From contig NZ_CANLGU010000001.1 of assembly GCF_947490405.1 (NCBI RefSeq), positions 682,001-746,000 of the forward strand: 64,000 nucleotides of DNA, given 5' to 3'. Shown here in pieces: positions 41,252 through 51,223 of this stretch. Origin of the DNA: an uncultured Algibacter sp. (GTDB lineage: Bacteria; Bacteroidota; Bacteroidia; Flavobacteriales; Flavobacteriaceae). Under the pieces are notes generated by a model, which searched no databases, was not told the origin of the DNA, and was given only the letters and a program-made list of their open reading frames with translations. The first letter of the stretch is position 1, and the number at the start of each line of letters is the position of its first letter. Both the position numbers and the translations under genes were made by a program.

Positions 41252-41261
41252 AGCGTCTTTT

Positions 41262-43259
41262 TTATTTGTAACTTCTTTCTTTTACTTCAATATTTTCATA
41301 AACCAATTCTTCTTTGTGCAAGACGGCATCTTTTGGTTCCCCTTTATACTCCCAAGCAGACACAAACTGGAATTCTTTCATTCGTTTTGCTTCTCCTTCA
41401 GGTGTTTGATGTTCTTCTCTAAAATGACCACCCGCAGATTCTTCTCTTACAAGTGCATCTTTGGCAAACAATTCTCCTAATTCTAAGAAATCTGCTACAC
41501 GACCTGCTTTAGCTAATTCTTCATTATATTCTTCACTACCTCCTGGTACAGACACTTCTTTCCAGAATTCTTTTCTCAAATCAGAAATTTCTTGAATAGC
41601 CTCCTTTAATCCTTGTTCATTTCTAGACATACCACATTTATCCCACATGATTTTACCTAGTTTCTTATGAAAATGATCAACAGATTTTGATCCTTTATTG
41701 TTTACAAAAAAGTTTATGGTTTCTTTTACTGATTTTTCAGCTTCTTCAAATTCTTTAGTATCTGTTGAAATTTCACCTGTTCGAATATCATCTGATAAAT
41801 AATCCCCAATAGTATAAGGCAATACAAAGTAACCATCTGCTAAACCTTGCATTAAAGCAGAAGCTCCAAGTCTATTAGCGCCATGATCAGAGAAATTAGC
41901 TTCACCAATACAGTATAATCCTGGAACGGTAGTCATTAAATTATAGTCAACCCATACACCTCCCATGGTGTAATGTACAGCTGGATAAATCATCATTGGA
42001 GTTTCGTATGGATTTTCATCTACGATTTTCTCGTACATTTGAAATAAGTTTCCATACTTTGCCTCAACTATTTTCTGACCTAATTCGTATATTTTTGCTT
42101 CAGAAGCATTTTCAATATTATTAATCTTAGCTTGTTCTTTTCCATATCGTTCAATAGCAGCTGCGAAATCTAAATATACGGCTTCACCTGTTGCATTAAC
42201 ACCATAACCTGCATCACAACGTTCCTTGGCAGCACGTGAAGCTACATCACGAGGCACTAAGTTACCAAAGGCAGGGTAACGACGTTCTAAGTAATAATCT
42301 CTATCCTCTTCAGATAAATCAGTAGGCTTTTTTTGCCCTTCACGAATTGCCTTAACATCATCTAAATGCTTTGGTACCCATATTCTACCATCGTTTCTCA
42401 AAGACTCAGACATCAATGTTAATTTAGACTGATAATCCCCAGAACGTGGAATACATGTTGGATGTATTTGTGTATAACAAGGATTCGCAAAATATGCGCC
42501 TTTTTTATGAATTTTCCATGCAGCAGTAACATTACTTCCCATGGCATTTGTAGATAAAAAGTATACATTACCATAACCTCCAGAACCTATTACAACTGCA
42601 TGAGCAGAATGACGCTCAATTTCACCTGTAACTAAGTTTCTAGCTATGATACCTCTGGCTTTCCCGTCTACGATAACAACATCTAACATTTCATGACGAT
42701 TGAACATTTCAATCTTACCACGGGCAATTTGACGGTTCATTGCGGAATATGCACCTAAAAGCAATTGTTGACCTGTTTGTCCTTTGGCGTAAAAAGTTCT
42801 AGATACCAAAACACCACCAAACGAACGGTTATCTAACAAACCACCATAGTCTCTTGCAAAAGGTACACCTTGAGCAACACATTGATCTATGATATTTGTA
42901 GACACCTCAGCTAAACGATACACATTCGCCTCACGAGAACGGTAATCACCACCTTTAACGGTATCATAGAACAATCTATATGTAGAATCCCCATCACCTT
43001 GATAGTTTTTTGCCGCATTAATACCACCTTGGGCAGCTATAGAGTGGGCACGACGTGGTGAGTCTTGATACGCAAACGCTTTTACGTTATATCCTAATTC
43101 TGCTAAAGTTGCCGCAGCAGAACCTCCCGCTAAACCAGTTCCAACAACAATAACGTCTATATGACGTTTGTTTGCTGGATTTACAAGATTAATTTTATTT
43201 TTGTAATCTGTCCATTTATCTTTAATTGGACCCTTTGGTACTTTTGAATCTAAAGCCAT
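41262..43259 (-). CDS. sdhA: Succinate dehydrogenase flavoprotein subunit
   Basis: 665 residues. FAD domain with [19 protein letters not shown], and [19 protein letters not shown], holding the His that covalently binds FAD. The active-site block [12 protein letters not shown] and the C-terminal [18 protein letters not shown] (substrate Arg/His) are present. The length and the B-type three-subunit arrangement fit the Bacteroidota succinate:menaquinone enzyme. Located 11 nt after sdhC and 10 nt before sdhB. Confidence 0.97.
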   Translation of the reverse strand: MALDSKVPKGPIKDKWTDYKNKINLVNPANKRHIDVIVVGTGLAGGSAAATLAELGYNVKAFAYQDSPRRAHSIAAQGGINAAKNYQGDGDSTYRLFYDTVKGGDYRSREANVYRLAEVSTNIIDQCVAQGVPFARDYGGLLDNRSFGGVLVSRTFYAKGQTGQQLLLGAYSAMNRQIARGKIEMFNRHEMLDVVIVDGKARGIIARNLVTGEIERHSAHAVVIGSGGYGNVYFLSTNAMGSNVTAAWKIHKKGAYFANPCYTQIHPTCIPRSGDYQSKLTLMSESLRNDGRIWVPKHLDDVKAIREGQKKPTDLSEEDRDYYLERRYPAFGNLVPRDVASRAAKERCDAGYGVNATGEAVYLDFAAAIERYGKEQAKINNIENASEAKIYELGQKIVEAKYGNLFQMYEKIVDENPYETPMMIYPAVHYTMGGVWVDYNLMTTVPGLYCIGEANFSDHGANRLGASALMQGLADGYFVLPYTIGDYLSDDIRTGEISTDTKEFEEAEKSVKETINFFVNNKGSKSVDHFHKKLGKIMWDKCGMSRNEQGLKEAIQEISDLRKEFWKEVSVPGGSEEYNEELAKAGRVADFLELGELFAKDALVREESAGGHFREEHQTPEGEAKRMKEFQFVSAWEYKGEPKDAVLHKEELVYENIEVKERSYK

Positions 43260-43270
43260 AGTATTTAAGA

Positions 43271-43948
43271 TTAATGGTTATGTGTTAAATGATGAAAAAG
43301 CGCTATTACAATAAAACCCAATGGTATTAAAATTGAATATGCTTTACCTATATTTTGTAATACTTTTTTACGACCTGCACTAGAACCTACAGATTGAAAT
43401 GCAGAAGTAAATCCATGTGCCAAGTGTAAACCTAAAAGCACAAAAGATATAACGTAAGCCCCAACTCTTAGTGGGCTATGAAATTTTTCAACAAGTTCGT
43501 GGTAATATCTAAATTCTCCGTTATGTAACCCAGTCATATCACCTACAATATATTTAGTGTTAATTTCTGGAATCCAAAAATCTATAAAGTGCAATACAAT
43601 AAAAGCTAAAACTACCAATCCGCTGTAAATCATGTTTCTACTCATCCAAGTAGAATTAGCAGCACCATTGTTTTTGGCATAACTTACACCATTAGCTTTT
43701 TTGTTTTTTAGTTCTAAAATAAAACCCATTACAAAATGAAATACAACAGCAAAAATTAAAACAGGCTGTAAAGCAAATTGAACAAGCGGGTTTGTACCCA
43801 TAAAATGTGATACTTCATTAAAAGCATCTGGACTAAACACAGAAAGCAAATTTATAACTAAATGTTGAAGCAAGAAAAACATCAGGAAGAATGCTGAAAG
43901 TGCCATGGCTACTTTCCTTCCGATCGAAGATTTAAAAAATCCACTCAT
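43271..43948 (-). CDS. sdhC: Succinate dehydrogenase cytochrome b subunit
   Basis: 225 residues from ATG 43948 ([24 protein letters not shown]); the upstream in-frame start adds ten polar residues not typical of the family. Five membrane helices with the haem-ligand histidines ([31 protein letters not shown]) fit the di-haem type-B SdhC that works alone as the membrane anchor. First gene of sdhCAB with a strong promoter. Confidence 0.95.
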   Translation of the reverse strand: MSGFFKSSIGRKVAMALSAFFLMFFLLQHLVINLLSVFSPDAFNEVSHFMGTNPLVQFALQPVLIFAVVFHFVMGFILELKNKKANGVSYAKNNGAANSTWMSRNMIYSGLVVLAFIVLHFIDFWIPEINTKYIVGDMTGLHNGEFRYYHELVEKFHSPLRVGAYVISFVLLGLHLAHGFTSAFQSVGSSAGRKKVLQNIGKAYSILIPLGFIVIALFHHLTHNH

Positions 43949-43975
43949 TATTTTGAAGTTGTTATAGGTTTTTAA

Positions 43976-44007
43976 CAAAGGTAGTTATGGACACATTCTT
44001 AGGCAAA
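43976..44007 (-). promoter_or_regulatory. Promoter for sdhCAB
   Basis: On the minus strand TTTG (44004-44007), 20 nt, then TACCTTTG (43976-43983). Both boxes match the Bacteroidota consensus, with a leader of about 25 nt. Confidence 0.85.
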
Positions 44008-44171
44008 TAACATATGTCTTGTTTTCTCTATTTAGAATGATTTTAAAGACTAATCAAATTCTTATTTATTATTAAAAATTTTAAGAATTTATAAAAAAAT
44101 TGAATTAATATTTAAGTAATTAACAAATATATTGTTAATTTACAAACATTAACTAATTAAAACACAATAAA

Positions 44172-44453
44172 ATGGAAGAGTATTTACCTTTAATTATTCA
44201 ACTAGTTAGCGGAGCAGTTGGTGGAAACATTGCTGGCTCGCTTATGAAAAATTCATCACTTGGTACACTATGGAATTCTGTAGCTGGAATATTAGGTGGT
44301 GGACTTGGTGGCAGCATTCTAAGCATGATAGGACTAGGAACAGATGGCGGTATGGATATATCAGGAATTTTAGGAAGTATTGCTGGAGGTGGCGTTGGTG
44401 GTGGCGTTGTTATGGCGATTATCGGACTAATCAAAAAAACCATGAACAAATAA
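44172..44453 (+). CDS. Small glycine-zipper membrane protein
   Basis: 93 residues, about 25 percent glycine. Three hydrophobic segments carry GxxxG-type small-residue repeats (VSGAVGGNIAGSL, VAGILGGGLGGSILSMIGLG, GILGSIAGGGVGGGVVMAIIGLI). No signal peptidase site is evident. It probably forms small helical bundles in the inner membrane. I recognise no specific family. Monocistronic, ending in a strong bidirectional terminator. Confidence 0.6.
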   Translation: MEEYLPLIIQLVSGAVGGNIAGSLMKNSSLGTLWNSVAGILGGGLGGSILSMIGLGTDGGMDISGILGSIAGGGVGGGVVMAIIGLIKKTMNK

Positions 44454-44470
44454 ATATTTCTTTATTCAAT

Positions 44471-44508
44471 AAAAAAGGGAGTCATATTAAAATATGACTC
44501 CCTTTTTT
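44471..44508. terminator. Very strong bidirectional terminator
   Basis: Perfect 18-bp inverted repeat (44471-44488 with 44491-44508), A/T flanked, between convergent genes. Confidence 0.92.
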
Positions 44509-44534
44509 ATCTTTTGAATATTCTCTTTTTAAAA

Positions 44535-46358
44535 CTAATCAAGAATAAGCTTTTTAGTAATAAACCTTCCTTCTGAATGTATATTAACAAAATATAAACC
44601 CTGAGATGCATTACGCATATTTATAGTTTTATTTTTAGTAGCATCAGAGATATCAATATTAGATACAAGTCTTCCTCTAACATCATATATTTCAACCTTA
44701 TCAATATTTACATATGAAGATTTAATAAAGAATTCATTTTTAGTAGGGTTTGGAAATAACGTAATTCCACTTTCAAGTGTATTATCCTCAACACTCAAAC
44801 CACATGTCCCCGCATAATCTGTCATTGGATTAATTGCTGGCGAACATGATTGACTTGAAGTACTTCTAGAATGCACATCATTACCAGCCGTTATACTATT
44901 TGCATCTAAAACAGCATTAACAGTCTCCGGAGCAAGATTAAAATGCATCACATTAGCAGTGTTAATAACATGACCTAGTTGGTGCGCATGTCCCAATTCA
45001 TGCAATGCTACAGTTTCAAAATCAAATTTTCCTGTAATATTCCCTGTTCCAAAATACCAATTGGTTTCTCTGTCAAATATGATATCTAAATCTGTAGCAA
45101 TCCATACTATGCCAGTAGTACAATTGCTTCCTGAAAAACCATAAGTACAGGTTCCTAAAGTACCACTAGGTAATTCATTACTAGTTCCATTGGTATCAAA
45201 TGTTATTATTTTTTCAGCAGTATCAGTAGTATTCGTATTTGTAAATGAGCTACTTATCTCCCAATTAACATTAGTTTCACACCTCCAAGCTTCAAAGGCG
45301 CTTAAAAAAGCATCAGGAGCTCCAACATGAGTAGTTTCATTAAAAAAGTCATTTTCCATTATCCAAGTATATCCTCCAGATCCATTGCTATTATGGTGTT
45401 GTGTTTTGTATGATCTAAAACCAGCGCCAAAGTCACCTGAAACATTTATCTCTGCATAGCTTATATTTAAGACATCTCCAGAAATAATACTTGAACCACC
45501 TGCATCTGTAACCCGTATAGTACCTGTACCAGCAGTTCCGTCTACATTAACATCATTAGATGCAATAACAGGCACTTCTACTGTGATAGTAGTATCATTC
45601 CAACTTAAAACCTGAGAATCTAAAGCATCAAAAAAAGGAGCACCAGAAGCATCTGAATTTCTGAAACCAACTTTTCCTTGGGTTCCACCAAAACCTGAAC
45701 CTGTGATGGTTAAAACTGATCCTGTTCCTGCAGTAATTGTAGTTGGACTAAACCCAACAATTGAAGGTGGCATTAAACTATTTTTACTTAATATTTTTTC
45801 ATTGAGTTCCTCTTGTTCAAAAGGTGCAATGGTTTTATAGTTTGCTTTAGTTAACGCTAAAATGTCACTGTATAATGAAGATTTAATACCCTTTTTTTCA
45901 ATAAAAGGGTTAGTGGCAGTATTATTCACTAGATCATAGTTATAAAACCCTTGAACACCACTATATGCTTTAAATTGCTTTTGCTTTAAACCTAAATCAA
46001 CATTACTATCATGCAAAGTAAACATTCCAGTACTTCCTTTTCCTAATTTTAAAGAATGAGATACAAATATGGCTTTTAATCCAATTATACCTCCTTTGGT
46101 TAAAACTTGTATTGTTTCAACAGGTTCTCCTTTAAAAACCTTATAAACTTTTACTGTATGACTCGTATAAATCATTGTACGGTTGGCATTCCAAAAAGGA
46201 TTACTTTCAATAACTTCACCCTCAACTACTAAACTAGAATTTTTAATTTGCTCTTTTAATGATATTTCTCTCAAAGAAACTTGTGCAAAAATTGTAGGTG
46301 CACTTATTAAAAAACCTAATAAAAAAAAGGTTAATTTTAATGGTAATTTTTTAATCAT
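44535..46358 (-). CDS. Secreted zinc metalloprotease with IPT domain and T9SS sorting domain
   Basis: 607 residues from Met at 46358 (MIKKLPLKLTFFLLGFLISAPTIFAQ); the longer frame adds 14 residues before the signal. Order: an N-terminal domain (about 30-190), an IPT/TIG Ig-like domain (196-295, SIVGFSPTTITAGTGSVLTITGSGF), a metzincin catalytic domain with HELGHAHQLGH (453-463), then a C-terminal T9SS domain (about 530-607: LFPNPTKNEFFI, VEIYDVRGRLV, LYFVNI, KLILD). The last feature means export by the gliding-type secretion system and cell-surface attachment or release. Confidence 0.9.
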   Translation of the reverse strand: MIKKLPLKLTFFLLGFLISAPTIFAQVSLREISLKEQIKNSSLVVEGEVIESNPFWNANRTMIYTSHTVKVYKVFKGEPVETIQVLTKGGIIGLKAIFVSHSLKLGKGSTGMFTLHDSNVDLGLKQKQFKAYSGVQGFYNYDLVNNTATNPFIEKKGIKSSLYSDILALTKANYKTIAPFEQEELNEKILSKNSLMPPSIVGFSPTTITAGTGSVLTITGSGFGGTQGKVGFRNSDASGAPFFDALDSQVLSWNDTTITVEVPVIASNDVNVDGTAGTGTIRVTDAGGSSIISGDVLNISYAEINVSGDFGAGFRSYKTQHHNSNGSGGYTWIMENDFFNETTHVGAPDAFLSAFEAWRCETNVNWEISSSFTNTNTTDTAEKIITFDTNGTSNELPSGTLGTCTYGFSGSNCTTGIVWIATDLDIIFDRETNWYFGTGNITGKFDFETVALHELGHAHQLGHVINTANVMHFNLAPETVNAVLDANSITAGNDVHSRSTSSQSCSPAINPMTDYAGTCGLSVEDNTLESGITLFPNPTKNEFFIKSSYVNIDKVEIYDVRGRLVSNIDISDATKNKTINMRNASQGLYFVNIHSEGRFITKKLILD

Positions 46359-46397
46359 AATTTTGATTTTTTTAATAAAATTTGGCTGAGGGAATAC

Positions 46398-46405
46398 CAA
46401 ATATA
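46398..46405 (-). promoter_or_regulatory. Candidate -7 box for the T9SS protease
   Basis: The minus strand reads TATATTTG, a perfect -7 box about 35 nt before the chosen start. I see no -33 TTTG at the right distance. Confidence 0.5.
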
Positions 46406-46429
46406 GGAAAATATGAATTAAGATTTATT

Positions 46430-46437
46430 TAGTTTTG
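46430..46437 (+). promoter_or_regulatory. Candidate -7 box for the X-Pro aminopeptidase gene
   Basis: TAGTTTTG matches TAnnTTTG about 33 nt upstream of the ATG at 46470. The -33 box is not convincing. Confidence 0.45.
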
Positions 46438-46469
46438 TTACATTTAAAAAAACTTAACATAGTTTATTA

Positions 46470-47762
46470 ATGAAATATACACCAATAGACAATGCGCTTT
46501 TTATAAAAAACAGAGCAAAATTTATTGCTAAGATGCGCCCTAAAAGCTTAGCTATTTTTAACTCCAACGATGTCTACCCTATCAGTGCAGATAGTACGAT
46601 GCCATTTGAACAACACCGAGATATTTTTTACCTAAGCGGTGTTGACCAAGAAGAGAGCATACTTGTTCTATTCCCAGATTCGCCTAAGGAAAAACATCGA
46701 GAAATCCTTTTCCTTAGAGAAACTAATGAACATATTGCGGTATGGGAAGGTGAAAAATTAACCAAAGAAAAAGCCTTTAAAACTAGCGGAATTAAAACGG
46801 TATACTGGTTGCAAGACTTAGAGAAAGTTATGTTTGAAATCATGACACAATGTGATACGGTTTACATAAATACCAATGAACATTATCGTGCTAATGTTGA
46901 GACTGAAACCAGAGAAGACAGGTTTACTAAATGGATAAAGGATAAATATCCAGCACATAGTGTTGCAAAAAGCAATCCTATTTTGCAACACTTACGCTCA
47001 GTAAAAGAATCTATTGAAATTGATTTAATTCAAAAAGCATGTGACATTACAAACAAAGGCTTTAGAAGGGTTTTGAATTTTGTTAAACCAGGAGTTTGGG
47101 AATTTGAAATTGAAGCAGAATTTATACATGAATTTTTAAGAAACCGTTCAAAAAAATTTGCCTACACACCTATAATTGCTTCTGGAAATAACGCTAATGT
47201 CCTTCATTATATAGAGAACAATCAACAATGTAAAGCTGGCGATTTAATATTGATGGATGTGGGTGCAGAATATGCTAATTATTCTAGTGATATGACAAGA
47301 ACGATACCTGTTTCTGGTCGTTTTACTGATAGACAAAAAGCGGTATATAATTCGGTTCTCAAAGTAAAAGATGAAGCCACTAAAATGTTAGTTGCTGGTA
47401 CAGATTGGACAAAGTATCATATAGAAGTTGGAAAACTAATGACCAGCGAACTCCTAGACTTAGGCTTATTAAATAAAGTCGATATCCAAAATGAAAATCC
47501 CGACTGGCCAGCCTATAAAAAATACTTTATGCACGGGACAAGTCATCACATGGGATTAGACACACATGATTATGGCCTACTAACCGAACCTATGATAGCC
47601 AATATGGTATTTACCGTTGAACCAGGTATTTACATACCCGATGAAGGTTTTGGAGTTAGACTTGAAGATGATGTGATTATTCAAAAAACGGGAGAACCCA
47701 TTAATTTAATGAAAAACATACCCATAGAGGTTGGTGAAATTGAAGACATTATGAATTCATAA
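46470..47762 (+). CDS. pepP: Xaa-Pro aminopeptidase (M24B)
   Basis: 430 residues. It cleaves the residue before proline at peptide N-termini. N-terminal domain (residues 1-170) has RDIFYLSGV and LFLRETNEHIAVWEG, and the pita-bread domain carries the di-metal ligands: Asp pair in LMDVGAEYANYSSDMTRT, His in MHGTSHHMGLDTHD, Glu in TVEPGIY and Glu in RLEDDVII. Cytosolic. Monocistronic, ending in a good terminator. Confidence 0.94.
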   Translation: MKYTPIDNALFIKNRAKFIAKMRPKSLAIFNSNDVYPISADSTMPFEQHRDIFYLSGVDQEESILVLFPDSPKEKHREILFLRETNEHIAVWEGEKLTKEKAFKTSGIKTVYWLQDLEKVMFEIMTQCDTVYINTNEHYRANVETETREDRFTKWIKDKYPAHSVAKSNPILQHLRSVKESIEIDLIQKACDITNKGFRRVLNFVKPGVWEFEIEAEFIHEFLRNRSKKFAYTPIIASGNNANVLHYIENNQQCKAGDLILMDVGAEYANYSSDMTRTIPVSGRFTDRQKAVYNSVLKVKDEATKMLVAGTDWTKYHIEVGKLMTSELLDLGLLNKVDIQNENPDWPAYKKYFMHGTSHHMGLDTHDYGLLTEPMIANMVFTVEPGIYIPDEGFGVRLEDDVIIQKTGEPINLMKNIPIEVGEIEDIMNS

Positions 47763-47764
47763 AA

Positions 47765-47790
47765 AAAGGGTCGTTATAAAACGACCCTTT
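47765..47790. terminator. Bidirectional intrinsic terminator
   Basis: 11-bp stem AAAGGGTCGTT / AACGACCCTTT (47765-47775 and 47780-47790) with a 4-nt loop, between convergent pepP and lysC. Confidence 0.88.
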
Positions 47791-47815
47791 CTGCTAGAAA
47801 TACTAATATTATAAT

Positions 47816-49138
47816 TTATAGAGTGACTAATTCAAATAAATAATCGTTTAGTTTTTGTAGCGTATTAATTTTATCTTTTGAATCAATTAAAAGAGAAATA
47901 TTGTTTTTGCTTCCACCATAAGAAATCATTCTGATCTTCACATCTTGTAATATTTGAAATAACCTATAAGTATCTTGATGATTAACAACTGAATGCCCTA
48001 CCAAACAAACAATACTTTGATTTTTATCGACTTCAATTGAAGCTATCTTTTCTAATTCTGCTAATATATATTCAAGATTTTTATTATCATCAATAGTTAA
48101 TGATACGGCCACCTCTGATGTAGTAATCATATCAATTGATGTCTTATTAGTCTCAAAAATCTCAAAAACTTTCTTTAAAAATCCATGAGCTTGTAACATT
48201 CTAGCTGATTTTATTTTAATCGCCGTTATGTTATCCTTTGCAGCAATGGCTTTTATCCCATTCCCTGAGGTGTTTTTGGAAATAAGTGTTCCATGAGCTT
48301 CAGGCTTCATGGTATTCTTCAAACGTACAGGTATACTATCTTTTCTAACCGGTGTTACGGTTTGTGGGTGCAATATTTTAGCACCAAAATAAGCTAATTC
48401 CGCAGCTTCTTCAAACGAAAGATTAGAGATTGCTGACGTATTTTCAACATATCTAGGATCATTATTATGCATCCCATCAATATCTGTCCATATCTGAACT
48501 TCTTCAGCTTTTATGACTGCTCCAATAATAGTCGCTGTATAATCACTTCCACCACGTTGTAAGTTAGAGATTTGTCCTTCATTATTTAAACAAATAAATC
48601 CTTGAGTGATATATATTTCTGAATCTTCAGCATTATTCAAAACATTTTCAAAATGTCTTTTTATATGAGGTAAATCGGGCTCTTTAAAAGCATCAATTTT
48701 CATAAAATCTAGAGCAGAAAGTAATGAAGCACCTATCCCTTCTTGTTTTAAATAACTTGTAAACATATAAGTTGAAAGCAACTCGCCTTGAGCTAAAATT
48801 ATATTCTCTACGGTTTCTGTAAACTCACGATTTGTTAGTTCAACAAGGCCTTCAAAAATACGAGACACATAGTTTTTAACATCACTATTCAAAGATGTGT
48901 TAGTTAACAAATCATCAATGACAATAAAATAGTTTTGGTGTAATACATTTACTTTATCAATAGCATCATTAGTTCTTCCTGCTTCAATATCTTGAGCTAT
49001 AGAAACCAAACGATTTGTAGTACCAGACATAGCTGATAATACCACCACTTTTTTGTTCCCATCATTGATAATATGCTTAACATTACACATATTCTCAACA
49101 GACCCCACTGAAGTCCCTCCAAACTTTAATACTTTCAT
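47816..49138 (-). CDS. lysC: Aspartate kinase
   Basis: 440 residues, a monofunctional aspartokinase. It makes aspartyl phosphate for Lys, Thr and Met. Kinase marks: MKVLKFGGTSVGS at the start, LSAMSGTTNRLVSIAQ, QRGGSDYTATIIGA, WTDIDGMHNNDPRYV, ELAYFGAKILHP. Two ACT domains follow (about residues 295-440; FEIFETNKTSIDMITTSEVAVSLTI and the C-terminal RMISYGGSKNNISLLI), the usual amino-acid feedback site. Divergent from an ACT-domain gene. Confidence 0.95.
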   Translation of the reverse strand: MKVLKFGGTSVGSVENMCNVKHIINDGNKKVVVLSAMSGTTNRLVSIAQDIEAGRTNDAIDKVNVLHQNYFIVIDDLLTNTSLNSDVKNYVSRIFEGLVELTNREFTETVENIILAQGELLSTYMFTSYLKQEGIGASLLSALDFMKIDAFKEPDLPHIKRHFENVLNNAEDSEIYITQGFICLNNEGQISNLQRGGSDYTATIIGAVIKAEEVQIWTDIDGMHNNDPRYVENTSAISNLSFEEAAELAYFGAKILHPQTVTPVRKDSIPVRLKNTMKPEAHGTLISKNTSGNGIKAIAAKDNITAIKIKSARMLQAHGFLKKVFEIFETNKTSIDMITTSEVAVSLTIDDNKNLEYILAELEKIASIEVDKNQSIVCLVGHSVVNHQDTYRLFQILQDVKIRMISYGGSKNNISLLIDSKDKINTLQKLNDYLFELVTL

Positions 49139-49157
49139 TCTTAACTTATTAATACTA

Positions 49158-49215
49158 CAAAATTATAATTCATTTATTTAACTACTATGTTTTTATTAAA
49201 AATGAGTTATTTTTG
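49158..49215. promoter_or_regulatory. Divergent promoter region of lysC and the ACT-domain gene
   Basis: Minus strand: TAATTTTG (49158-49165) for lysC. Plus strand: TATTTTTG (49208-49215) for the ACT-domain gene. Both match TAnnTTTG; the -33 boxes are weak. The two promoters are 42 bp apart and could be co-regulated. Confidence 0.5.
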
Positions 49216-49254
49216 CACAAATTGTTAAATAATTAACAAAAATTCATCTAGTAC

Positions 49255-49911
49255 ATGAAAACAGTATCAAATTGTGTTGAAGACATTTTAATTACACAAC
49301 CTTACTTAGAGGAAGCTTTATCAAGAAACATTATAAATTTTAGCGCTTTAGCTCTTGAGCTTGTAGAGCCAATAAGTAAAATGTTAAAAAAAGAGGTTAA
49401 ACCCGGTGCTATAATGATGGCTTTAAGACGTTACAACCCACCTGCAACCTTAGGTAATTCAATTAAAATGAAACGAGTTATACAAAATCTTGGAGATATT
49501 ACTGTTCGCTCTAACCTTACAGACTTTACAGTTAGAAACTCTGAGACTTTGATTAACAATCATGCAAAAATACTGGAGCGCATAAACAAAGAAGACAAAC
49601 TCTTTTATGCTTTTACTCGTGGTATTCATGAAAGCAACATTGTAGTATCAAGCAGTTTGAATGATTTTATTAATAAACATTTAGGCAACGAAAACTTTAT
49701 CGCCACTCAAGAAAACTTATCAGCTATTAGCATAAACCTTCCTCAAGACAACTCAAAAATTGCTGGTTTATATTATCATTTCTTTAAAAGATTAGCCTGG
49801 GAAGGCATTGTTTTATATGAAGTTTTATCAACAACGAACGAGTTTACAATACTTGTTGAAGATGAGTTTGTTGATAAAGCTTTCACAGCAATTAAAAGAG
49901 TAAAGTCCTAA
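49255..49911 (+). CDS. HTH-like and ACT-domain protein
   Basis: 218 residues. The N-terminal 70 residues (EDILITQPYLEEALSRNIINFSALALELVEPISKMLKKEVKPGAIMMALRRY) look like a winged-helix or related helical domain seen in an uncharacterised archaeal/bacterial ACT family. The C-terminal 60 residues (ISINLPQDNSKIAGLYYHFFKRLAWEGIVLYEVLSTTNEFTILVEDEFVDKAFTAIKR) form a classical ACT domain similar to the second ACT of aspartokinases. Divergently transcribed from lysC, it could be an amino-acid-sensing regulator of that gene (inference). It overlaps brnQ by 4 bp. Confidence 0.7.
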   Translation: MKTVSNCVEDILITQPYLEEALSRNIINFSALALELVEPISKMLKKEVKPGAIMMALRRYNPPATLGNSIKMKRVIQNLGDITVRSNLTDFTVRNSETLINNHAKILERINKEDKLFYAFTRGIHESNIVVSSSLNDFINKHLGNENFIATQENLSAISINLPQDNSKIAGLYYHFFKRLAWEGIVLYEVLSTTNEFTILVEDEFVDKAFTAIKRVKS

Positions 49912-51188
49912 TAACTTGATTTCATCTTTTCAAATAAATTAACCAATACAAAACTAACAATAACAGGTAAAACCCACCCTAAATTTTGATTTGCTAAAGG
50001 AATTATAGATATAATAAACTCTAATTTTTTAGAAGATATAACAAACACTAAAAAATCTGGAATACTAAAAACAAAAGCTACTAAAACTACCCATTTAAAT
50101 ACAATCGCAGAGGCAAATTTTTCAGGAACAAGGTTTAATAAAATAAGTACAATACACAGCGGATAAATAAACATTAGTGCTGGCAAAGCGATATCTATAA
50201 TATACTTAACATCCATTTGCCCAATACCAATACCAACTATACAGCAAAAAGCAGTAGTTAATAAATAAGCGTTTTTAAAAGTCTTAAAATAGGCTTTAAA
50301 AAAATCTGCAAAACTAACAATTATAGCTATTGCTGTTGTAAAACATGCTAAAGCTATTAGAATACTTAAAAAAGTTGAACCTACCCCACCTAAAGTCTTT
50401 GCCGCAAGTCCCGATAGCAAATCAGTTCTGGATATATTTTGATCAAACTGTCCGTTGTAAAAAGCACCAATAGCAATTAAACCCGCATAAATAACAAACA
50501 ATCCAAACATGGCAATAAAACCAGATTTGACAACCATTATTTTCTTCTCATTAAATGACATCTGGTTTTTTGAATTATTAATAGAAACTAACACAACACC
50601 ACCCATAATAATACCCGCCATTGCATCATAAGTTTGATAGCCTTCCACCAATCCACTTATTATTGGTAATTCGAAACTTGATGGATTCATTACAGTTACA
50701 GGAGAAAAAACACCAATAGTAATTATAGTCAATACTATTAAGACAATGATTGGAGTTAAGTATTTACCAATTATACTTAAAACCCCATTTCTATTCATTA
50801 CAAAGATAAATACCAATACGAAATATATTACACTAGTGAGTAAAGAGCTTGTACCAAAAAAAGGAGCAATTGCCATTTCATGAGTAACAGCCGCAGTGCG
50901 AGGACAAGGCAATGTCACGGAAATAGTAAACAAACAAAAACTAAAGATTAAACTAAAAATTGGTGATACTTTTTTCCCAAAGTCAAACAAAGTGCCTTGT
51001 AATTTAGCATGCGCAAAAATGGCTAGTAAGGGAATAACAATTGCAGATATTACAAACCCTAAGGTTACCAACCACCAATCCGATCCAGATTTAAAACCCA
51101 ATAATGGCGGTAAAATTAAATTTCCTGCACCAAAAAAGCCAGCAAACAAGGCAAAGCCAAACACAAAGGTTTCTTTAGTTTTATTCAT
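49908..51188 (-). CDS. brnQ: Branched-chain amino acid:Na+ symporter (LIVCS family)
   Basis: 426 residues, about 12 membrane helices. Typical blocks are GFALFAGFFGAGNLILPPLLGFKSG at the start, TLPCPRTAAVTHEMAI and GYQTYDAMAGIIMGG. The family imports Leu, Ile and Val with sodium. It is next to lysC and the ACT gene, suggesting an amino-acid metabolism cluster. Divergent from the alpha/beta hydrolase. Confidence 0.93.
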   Translation of the reverse strand: MNKTKETFVFGFALFAGFFGAGNLILPPLLGFKSGSDWWLVTLGFVISAIVIPLLAIFAHAKLQGTLFDFGKKVSPIFSLIFSFCLFTISVTLPCPRTAAVTHEMAIAPFFGTSSLLTSVIYFVLVFIFVMNRNGVLSIIGKYLTPIIVLIVLTIITIGVFSPVTVMNPSSFELPIISGLVEGYQTYDAMAGIIMGGVVLVSINNSKNQMSFNEKKIMVVKSGFIAMFGLFVIYAGLIAIGAFYNGQFDQNISRTDLLSGLAAKTLGGVGSTFLSILIALACFTTAIAIIVSFADFFKAYFKTFKNAYLLTTAFCCIVGIGIGQMDVKYIIDIALPALMFIYPLCIVLILLNLVPEKFASAIVFKWVVLVAFVFSIPDFLVFVISSKKLEFIISIIPLANQNLGWVLPVIVSFVLVNLFEKMKSSY

Positions 51189-51206
51189 AGTATGATTTTA
51201 TCTTTG
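51174..51206 (+). promoter_or_regulatory. Promoter for the alpha/beta hydrolase
   Basis: TTTA (51174-51177), 21 nt, TATCTTTG (51199-51206). The -33 box lies inside the start of the divergent brnQ. The leader is only about 12 nt. Confidence 0.6.
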
Positions 51207-51223
51207 CCTAAGATAAATTAAAA

